From G963667675 sp964291545 (GTDB taxonomy: Bacteria; Chloroflexota; Dehalococcoidia; Lucifugimonadales; UBA3495), in the NCBI GenBank assembly GCA_964291545.2, contig OZ219861.1:682001-746000 (forward strand): a stretch of 64,000 nt of DNA, given 5' to 3'. Positions 59,146-64,000 of this stretch are shown here, in pieces. The position numbers and the translations under genes were made by a program. Position 1 is the stretch's first letter; each line of letters starts with the position of its first letter. Under the pieces are notes generated by a model. The model searched no databases and was not told where the DNA came from. It worked only from the letters and a program-made list of their open reading frames with translations.

Positions 59146-59916
59146 CTAGGCCCTCGATTCCCCCGGCTCGGGGGAGAAGCCGCCGGGAAATGCCGACGTG
59201 GGCACCACGGCCGCCGGACGGTCCCGCCGCTCGGACTTCTGGCGGGGCATTTCCTGCAAGGCCTCTTTGAGGGAGGCCAACTCCTTGGCCTTCATTCCGG
59301 CAACGTCCACCACCAGGCCGTGAACTCCTACGTTGCGCAGGGCTTCCAACTCTTTCTGGCTGGGAGGCTGGGACACCTCGACTAGGATGTACTGGCTCAC
59401 CCGGCGGCTGATTTTGGCTACGGCCGCCAGGTCCTGCAGCGTCCAGGGCGTTGCAACGCCGCCCATGGGCAGCAGCAGTGCGTCCACGGGAAGGGCGCCG
59501 ATGGCCGGCAGTTGGTCCGGGTCAACGTCGATCTCGACGCAAAGGAGCTTGGCCATGTTCTCCGACGCTGCGGCGGCGACCGTTGTGCCCTGCAGGGACA
59601 AGGCAACCATGTCGCAGCCGCCCTCCTCCAGCGCCTGGGCTTCTTCTTCGTTCAGAGACGGCAGCCGGGTCCCCCATGGCGTCTCGCCGTCAAGTCCTTT
59701 GGCCAATTCCTGGACCGCCGCCGGGTCGTCCAGCCCCGACACCAAGGCGGCGTCGGGCCCCAGTCCGGCGAGGGTCTTGACGCCTTTGGCGTGGCCGCCG
59801 GAGACCAGCCCCACCAGGGCCATTCCCGGCGGCCTCTGGGTCCGGGATACCCCAAACCCCAGCGCCGCGCTGGCGCCCAGGTTGATTTGCTCCAGACGGT
59901 CAAGAAACTTGCTCAT
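59146..59916 (-). CDS. Conserved hypothetical protein, TIM-barrel-like pattern
   Basis: 256 residues. Repeating beta-alpha units (ALVGLVSGGHAKGVKTLAG, AALVSGLDDPAAVQELAKGL, CDMVALSLQGTTVAAAASEN, ALLLPMGGVATPWTLQDLAA, VHGLVVDVAGMKAKELASL) suggest a barrel fold related to phosphate-binding or thiamin-phosphate-synthase-like proteins, but no catalytic motif is obvious. C-terminus is Pro/Ser-rich. Upstream of the other two minus-strand genes by 81 bases. Confidence 0.65.
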   Translation of the reverse strand: MSKFLDRLEQINLGASAALGFGVSRTQRPPGMALVGLVSGGHAKGVKTLAGLGPDAALVSGLDDPAAVQELAKGLDGETPWGTRLPSLNEEEAQALEEGGCDMVALSLQGTTVAAAASENMAKLLCVEIDVDPDQLPAIGALPVDALLLPMGGVATPWTLQDLAAVAKISRRVSQYILVEVSQPPSQKELEALRNVGVHGLVVDVAGMKAKELASLKEALQEMPRQKSERRDRPAAVVPTSAFPGGFSPEPGESRA

Positions 59917-60056
59917 CGACTACATCCCATGTCCAATGGTATTCAGGCTTTCGGGCGGCCAAATCTTAGCGCCGCGCCTTGGCAAACGCCGTCCCGGCGG
60001 TTTCACGATTTGGCCACCGGAATTATAAACCATGGATGGCCGTTTGTCGGCTTTCA

Positions 60057-60085
60057 TTGCCGCTAAAACATGGGTGCCGTATAAT
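60057..60085 (+). promoter_or_regulatory. Predicted coaX-coaBC promoter
   Basis: TTGCCG (60057-60062), a 17-base spacer and a perfect TATAAT (60080-60085), 27 bases before the coaX ATG at 60113. Confidence 0.65.
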
Positions 60086-60112
60086 TGGCCTCTATACCAG
60101 CGGGTCCGCCCT

Positions 60113-60919
60113 ATGCTGCTTACCATCGATATAGGCAACACCACGGTAACCATCGGGGTATTCGACGGCGAACGCCTCACCACCACGCTGCGCATAGCCA
60201 CCGACAGCCGCCAACTCGCCGATGAGTACGGCTTGGTGTTGACCAACCTGCTCCGCATCAAGGGGGTCGATCCCGCCGCGGTCGACCAGGCGTGCATCTG
60301 CAGCGTCGTCCCTCCCCTTACCGTAGTCTTCGACCAGGTATGCCGTTCTTACTTCTCGGTGCAGCCGTTAATAGTCACCGTGGGCACCCGCACCGGCCTG
60401 AAAATCCTCTATGACAGCCCACGGGACGTGGGCTCCGACCGCATCGTGGACGCCGTGGCCGCCATCGAACTGTACGGCCCCCCGTTGATCGTGGTGGACA
60501 TCGGCACCGCCACCGTGTTCGACGCGGTGACCCGGGAGGGCGCCTACCTGGGCGGGGCCATCGCCCCCGGCATCAACCTGGCCGCCGAGGCCCTGTACCA
60601 GAACACGTCGCAACTGCGGCGGGTTGAGCTTACCGCCCCAAAGACGGCCATCGGCCAGAACACCACGGCGGCGATGCAGTCGGGCCTGGTGCTGGGCTAC
60701 ACCGGCCTGGTGACCTACATGGTGGGACGGTTCAAGTCCGAACTGGGGCAGGACTCCAAGGTCATCGGCACGGGAGGTCTCATCGAACCCATAGCCTGCC
60801 AGACCGAGATTTTCGACGCCATCAACCCCGACCTGACGTTGGTCGGGCTGCGCCTGGTGCACGAAATCAACCAGCAGCGCCCCAACCCCGCCGTCCCCGC
60901 GGCGCCGGGCACGGACTAG
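60113..60919 (+). CDS. coaX: Type III pantothenate kinase
   Basis: A 268-residue ASKHA-fold kinase making 4'-phosphopantothenate, the first step to coenzyme A. LLTIDIGNTTVTIGVFDGE (phosphate loop), SDRIVDAVAAIELYG, VDIGTATVFDAVTREGAYLG and GGAIAPGINLAAEALYQNTS mark it as type III. ATG 60113 is chosen because the conserved start MLLTIDIGNT begins there and a promoter lies just upstream. coaBC follows after 7 bases, making a CoA operon. Confidence 0.96.
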   Translation: MLLTIDIGNTTVTIGVFDGERLTTTLRIATDSRQLADEYGLVLTNLLRIKGVDPAAVDQACICSVVPPLTVVFDQVCRSYFSVQPLIVTVGTRTGLKILYDSPRDVGSDRIVDAVAAIELYGPPLIVVDIGTATVFDAVTREGAYLGGAIAPGINLAAEALYQNTSQLRRVELTAPKTAIGQNTTAAMQSGLVLGYTGLVTYMVGRFKSELGQDSKVIGTGGLIEPIACQTEIFDAINPDLTLVGLRLVHEINQQRPNPAVPAAPGTD

Positions 60920-60926
60920 GAAAGAC

Positions 60927-62123
60927 ATGGCGGCCTCGCCGTTCATCGACCGGAACATAGTCCTGGGCGTTACCGGCAGCATCGCCTGCTACAAGGCGCT
61001 GGACCTGGCCAGCAAGCTCAAGCAGGCCGGGGCCTTGGTGGACACGGTGCTTAGCTACGGGGCCACCAATTTCGTCGACCCGCTGTCCTTCCGCGCCATA
61101 ACCCACCGGGACGTGGTCACCGACGGGTTCGATCCCCAGTCCGAGTTCGGCATGGACCACGTGGCCCTGGCCCGGCGGGCCGACCTGATAGTCATCGCGC
61201 CGGCCACGGTCCACTGCATCGCCAAGCTGGCCGCGGGGCTGGCCGACGACCCATTGACCACCACGGTCATAGCCTCCAATGCGCCGTTGTTGATTGCGCC
61301 GGCCATGGACGCCAACATGTACGACCATCCGGCCACCCAGGAGAACCTGGCCAAGCTGCGGGACCGGGGCGTGATCATCGCCGGCCCGGCCTCGGGCAGG
61401 CTGGCCTCCGGGCTAACGGGAACGGGCCGCCTGCTGGAGCCCGCAGAACTGCTGGGCCACATCGCCGCGGCCCTGGGCCAGGAGGGCGACCTGGCCGGAC
61501 GCTCCATAGTGGTCAGCGCGGGAGGGACCTGGGAGGCCATCGACCCGGTGCGGGCCATTACCAACCACTCGTCCGGCAAGATGGGATATGCCATCGCCGA
61601 AGCGGCCCGGGACCGGGGAGCCTCGGTGGTGCTGGTTGCCGGGCCCACCAGCCTGCCCGACCCTCCGCTGGTGCAGGTGGTGAACGTCACGTCAGCCCAG
61701 GAAATGAGCGAAGCGGTGCTGGCCCAGGTGAATGACGCCGACGCCTTGATTATGGCCGCGGCCGTGGCCGACTACCGGCCTGCCGACGCGTCGCCGGAAA
61801 AGATCAAGAAGTCCGCCGACGCCATGTCCATCGACCTGGCCAAGACCGTGGATATCCTGGAGGCGGCCCAAGGCGACTTCGTCAGGGTCGGTTTCTCCGC
61901 AGAAAGTGAAGACCTGCTGGCCAACGCCAAGTCCAAGCTCCAAGGCAAGGGCCTGGACCTGATCGTCGCCAACGACATTACCGAGCCGGACAGCGGGTTC
62001 GGCGCCGACACCAACAAGGTGGCGCTGATCGGCCGGGACTTGCAGGTAGAGGAACTGCCCCTAATGAGCAAGTACGAGGTGGGCAACCGGGTCCTGGACC
62101 GGGTGCGGGAACTGCTGCACTAG
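60927..62123 (+). CDS. coaBC: Phosphopantothenoylcysteine decarboxylase / phosphopantothenate-cysteine ligase (fused)
   Basis: A 398-residue bifunctional protein. CoaC flavin decarboxylase (about 1-180): VLGVTGSIACYKALDLASKL, AITHRDVVTDGF, VIAPATVHCIAKLAAGLADD, and APAMDANMYDHPATQENL (the PxMNxxMW-type site as AMDANMYD). CoaB ligase (from about 185): IVVSAGGTWEAIDPVRAITN, NHSSGKMGYAIAEAARDRGA, VAGPTSLPDPP and AAAVADYRPAD, KIKKS. Adds cysteine to phosphopantothenate with CTP, then decarboxylates. It completes the second and third CoA steps after coaX. Gene end is followed by repeat-rich DNA. Confidence 0.96.
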   Translation: MAASPFIDRNIVLGVTGSIACYKALDLASKLKQAGALVDTVLSYGATNFVDPLSFRAITHRDVVTDGFDPQSEFGMDHVALARRADLIVIAPATVHCIAKLAAGLADDPLTTTVIASNAPLLIAPAMDANMYDHPATQENLAKLRDRGVIIAGPASGRLASGLTGTGRLLEPAELLGHIAAALGQEGDLAGRSIVVSAGGTWEAIDPVRAITNHSSGKMGYAIAEAARDRGASVVLVAGPTSLPDPPLVQVVNVTSAQEMSEAVLAQVNDADALIMAAAVADYRPADASPEKIKKSADAMSIDLAKTVDILEAAQGDFVRVGFSAESEDLLANAKSKLQGKGLDLIVANDITEPDSGFGADTNKVALIGRDLQVEELPLMSKYEVGNRVLDRVRELLH

Positions 62124-62190
62124 CCCAGACGGTTCCACCCTTTACCGGTCTCCCTGAGCATGTGCTGAGGTTTTCTAAGGGCGCACGGGC

Positions 62191-62446
62191 AGCCGGAGTG
62201 GAGGATCGGGGCCGACCCTTCACCCCCCGCCCGTTCCCCCTTCGATTTCCCTCAGGACGAACGGGCTACCCAGGCCCCAACCGCCTTGCCCTGAGGCTCT
62301 CGAACGGTCCGTCCTGAGGTAAACCGGAGCCAACAACTTCCAGGCTGCAACGAGGCCGCCCGTTTATCCTGAGGGCCTTGAAAGGCCGGTCTTGAGGCAC
62401 TCCGGAGCCAAACTTTCAGGCTGTAACGAGGCTGTCCGTTCGTCCT
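62191..62446. repeat. Degenerate array of the CGTTCGTCCTGAGG dispersed repeat
   Basis: Several related units in tandem: CCTCAGGACGAACGG in reverse near 62252-62266, GGTCCGTCCTGAGGTAAACC (62307-62326), CCGTTTATCCTGAGGGCC (62360-62377) and CTGTCCGTTCGTCCT (62432-62446). The last is broken by the IS110 insertion, and its other half continues at 63564 as CTGAGGTTCTCGAAGGGGG. Units share the stretch CCGGAGCCAA...CAGGCTG-AACGAGGC. With 62124-62190 this is a 320-base gene-free spacer. Confidence 0.75.
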
Positions 62447-63565
62447 TGTATATTAATAGAGACGGCGGGGCAGACCGATTCGTCCCAGGTCGAAAAGCCG
62501 AGCCTCAGCGTGGTCGCCCCGGCGAATACCCCATGGAGCCCGAACAGTTGCCAGGGCCGCAGAGAGCCCGAATCACAAGGCAGGGCCGGAGGGAGAAGTA
62601 GATGGAACGTCCCAAGAAAGGGCAGGTTGTGGGAATTGACGTAGCCAAGGATTGGCTGGATGTAGCAGTAGACCCCGGCGGGGAGCAGTGGCGTGTCACC
62701 CAGGACCCGGAGGGCTTGGCGGAGTTGGTCCAGGGCCTGGCGGTACTGGGTCCGGACCTCATCGTCTTGGAAGCATCCGGAGGCTACGAAGGGGTGGCGG
62801 TCTCCCTGTTGGGCGAGGCAGGGCTGCCGGTGGCGGTGGTGAATCCCCGCCCAGTGCGGGACTTCGCACGGTCCCAGGGGATCCTGGCCAAGACAGACCG
62901 TCTGGACGCAGGGGTCATTGCCCGCTACGGCCGGGTCAGTGGAGTCAAACCCCAGCCGCCGGCGGCATCGGAAGACTTGGACATGGCGGCATTGGTGGCC
63001 CGGCGGCGCCAACTGATCCAGATGCGCACGGCGGAACGGCAGCGCCTGGCCCCCGCCCGGACCAACGTCCGAGGCCGAATTGAGCGGGTCATCGATATGC
63101 TGGACCGGGAAGTGGCTGACTTGGACCGGGACTTGACCCAGCGCATAGACCAGTCTCCCCATTGGCAGGAGCGGGAGCGGCTGCTGCGCAGCGTGCCCGG
63201 GGTGGGCCCGACGCTCAGCATCACCCTTCTGGCGGAGCTGCCGGAACTGGGCACCCTCAGCCACAAGGCCCTGGCCGCCTTGGTGGGCCTGGCCCCCATG
63301 GCCCGTGACAGCGGCCTCCGCCACGGCCCCCGTTTCTGCTGGGGCGGCAGGTCCCAAGTGCGCGCCGCCCTGTACATGCCCACGGTGGCCGCCTTGCGGT
63401 GCAATCCGGTGCTTCGCGACTTCTACCAACGGTTGGTGGCTCAACACAAACCCAAGAAAGTCGCCTTGATAGCCTGCATGCACAAGCTCTTGACCATCCT
63501 TAATGCCATTCTTCGTCACAACACCCCGTGGAACCCCAACCGCCTTGCTACACAAAACAGTTGCT
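62447..63565 (+). mobile_element. Complete IS110-family insertion sequence with bridge-RNA architecture
   Basis: Left junction reads CGTC-CT|TGTATATTAATAG and right junction reads ACAGTTG-CT|GAGGTTCTCG. Removing the element and one CT restores CCGTTCGTCCTGAGGTTCTCG, the intact dispersed repeat seen in reverse at 7553-7580. This CT core at both ends without terminal inverted repeats is the IS110 hallmark. The element is about 1.12 kb: a 155-base non-coding left end, the transposase, and virtually no right non-coding end. Joining the ends in a circle would place TTGCTA (63545-63550) 17 bases from TATATT (62449-62454), creating a promoter that reads into the non-coding left end. Confidence 0.88.
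62461..62601 (+). ncRNA. Predicted bridge RNA (target- and donor-binding loops)
   Basis: First hairpin: GGGGC-A-GACC (62467-62476) pairs with GGTC-GCCCC (62512-62520). In its internal loop, 5' guide TTCGTCC (62479-62485) equals the left target flank, and 3' guide GAGCCTCAG (62500-62508) is complementary (one G-T wobble) to the right flank CTGAGGTTC. Second hairpin: GCCC (62538-62541) with GGGC (62583-62586), inner stem GGGC/GCCC (62554-62557, 62566-62569). Its 5' guide AACAGTTGC (62543-62551) equals the right end of the element (63556-63564), and its 3' guide ACAAG (62575-62579) is complementary to the left end CTTGT (62445-62449). This is the order and polarity described for IS621 bridge RNA. 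Exact RNA ends are inferred. Confidence 0.8.
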
Positions 63566-63567
63566 GA
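62602..63567 (+). CDS. IS110-family transposase (DEDD/Tnp20 recombinase)
   Basis: A 321-residue recombinase. RuvC-like DEDD residues are visible: Asp13 in VGIDVAKDWLDV, Glu57 in IVLEASGGYEG, Asp99 and Asp102 in AKTDRLDAGVIARYG. A coiled-coil follows (VIDMLDREVADLDRDLTQRI), then the helix-hairpin-helix of the Tnp20 domain RSVPGVGPTLSITLLAELPE, and the catalytic Ser region APMARDSGLRHG (Ser227) with GGRSQVRAALYMP. It is intact. A GGAGGGAGAAG ribosome-binding site precedes the ATG. The TGA stop is completed at the right junction: T belongs to the CT core and GA to the target DNA. Confidence 0.95.
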   Translation: MERPKKGQVVGIDVAKDWLDVAVDPGGEQWRVTQDPEGLAELVQGLAVLGPDLIVLEASGGYEGVAVSLLGEAGLPVAVVNPRPVRDFARSQGILAKTDRLDAGVIARYGRVSGVKPQPPAASEDLDMAALVARRRQLIQMRTAERQRLAPARTNVRGRIERVIDMLDREVADLDRDLTQRIDQSPHWQERERLLRSVPGVGPTLSITLLAELPELGTLSHKALAALVGLAPMARDSGLRHGPRFCWGGRSQVRAALYMPTVAALRCNPVLRDFYQRLVAQHKPKKVALIACMHKLLTILNAILRHNTPWNPNRLATQNSC

Positions 63568-63668
63568 GGTTCTCGAAGGGGGAATGGACAGCAGGCGCGG
63601 AGGATCGCGACCGACCCCGCCACAATCCCTTCCCATTACGAATGTCCTGCGGTTCTCGAAGGGCGGCC

Positions 63669-64000
63669 CTAGCCGGAATACTCTTCCTTGAACCGCCGTA
63701 TCGCCTCTATGTGCTGGTCGGGCCCCTTCAGCCCCAAGTTCATGGTGTTCAACGACAAATGGGTTGCCCCCAAGTCCGCCCACGCCTGCGCCTCATTGTG
63801 CGCGTCGTCGAGGTTGAATGGGTCTTTCGCGTAGACGAAGCCGTCGATTCCAATGGACGTGGGGTCGCGGCCGATTTCTGCGGCGTACTCCCGCATCCGG
63901 GCTATGCGATCCCGCCCCGCGTCGTCGGGCGCAAACTGGGGGATCAGGCCGTCGCCGATGCGGGCGGCGCGGCGCAATACCTGGTCGGAGTAGCCGCCCA
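63669..64000 (-). CDS. LLM-class flavin-dependent oxidoreductase, C-terminal part (runs off window)
   Basis: The visible C-terminal 110 or so residues read, from the window edge, GGYSDQVLRRAARIGDGLIP and MREYAAEIGRDPTSIGIDGF, then DLGATHLSLNTMNLGL and EAIRRFKEEYSG. This is the end of a luciferase-like monooxygenase or F420/FMN-dependent reductase: a TIM barrel with the GGxSxxxLRRAA segment that binds the flavin or F420 phosphate. The frame is open through 63978-64000, so the annotated Met at 63977 is internal and the gene begins beyond the window. It follows the IS110 insertion by 100 bases and its upstream sequence is undisturbed. Confidence 0.88.
   Translation of the reverse strand, partial: GGYSDQVLRRAARIGDGLIPQFAPDDAGRDRIARMREYAAEIGRDPTSIGIDGFVYAKDPFNLDDAHNEAQAWADLGATHLSLNTMNLGLKGPDQHIEAIRRFKEEYSG

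Noticed and set aside
62416..63783. 455-codon minus-strand open frame covering the IS110 element
   Set aside because: Antisense of an intact transposase and the bridge-RNA region, with no protein similarity.

Overview
The window is a compact, high-GC bacterial chromosome segment. Family content, including amidohydrolase-2, FMN/Fe-S 'trimethylamine dehydrogenase-like' reductase, TauD/BBOX-type dioxygenase, GrdB-like selenoprotein, LLM flavoprotein, MEP-pathway genes and frequent TTG/GTG starts, is what I would expect from an aerobic, organic-matter-degrading Chloroflexota lineage (Dehalococcoidia/SAR202-like). This placement is an inference from gene content, not a measured one. The 2-oxoglutarate dioxygenase and the MpaB-type haem oxygenase argue for use of oxygen.

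Region by region. (a) 1-24 kb is an accessory, catabolic region: FAH hydrolase, an in-frame-UGA selenoprotein, an orphan substrate-binding lipoprotein, a small defence patch (orphan vapB with a vapC remnant, then mcrBC) abutting tRNA-Pro, alpha/beta hydrolases, tRNA-Gln, a cation/proton antiporter, amidohydrolase, flavin oxidoreductase, MFS transporter, esterase lipoprotein, dioxygenase, cupin, MMPL exporter and an MpaB-like oxygenase. Its intergenic spaces carry several families of short dispersed repeats. (b) 24-36 kb: a BrnT-type toxin-antitoxin pair, then housekeeping genes rplS, priA, def, cca, secD and secF, an alcohol dehydrogenase, a higBA module with a near-perfect leaderless promoter, nfo, a zincin and pgpA. 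(c) 36-48 kb: the translation/envelope/isoprenoid block rpsB-tsf-pyrH-frr-uppS-cdsA-dxr-rseP, then ispG-proS, with many ATGA-type overlaps. The first and last MEP-pathway enzymes seen here (Dxr, IspG) flank the undecaprenyl and CDP-diacylglycerol enzymes, which makes this an envelope-lipid supply cluster. (d) 48-57 kb: a DUF3467 pair, pheST-moeA-hypothetical, and the convergent infC-rpmI-rplT operon, where infC starts with AUC. (e) 57-64 kb: a metallohydrolase with two conserved hypotheticals, coaX-coaBC, then a complete IS110-family element and the 3' part of an LLM-class oxidoreductase.

Two observations stand out. The gene at 982-2175 is a GrdB-family selenoprotein in which the in-frame TGA (1462-1464) is followed at the right distance by a textbook bacterial SECIS hairpin with a GGUC-containing loop. 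The IS110 element at 62447-63565 shows, by eye, a full bridge-RNA architecture: a target-binding loop whose two guides match the actual insertion site, a donor-binding loop whose two guides match the element's own ends, CT core dinucleotides at both junctions, and a promoter that would be assembled only across the circular RE-LE junction. The element sits inside a dispersed repeat of this genome, so its guides address a multi-copy target.
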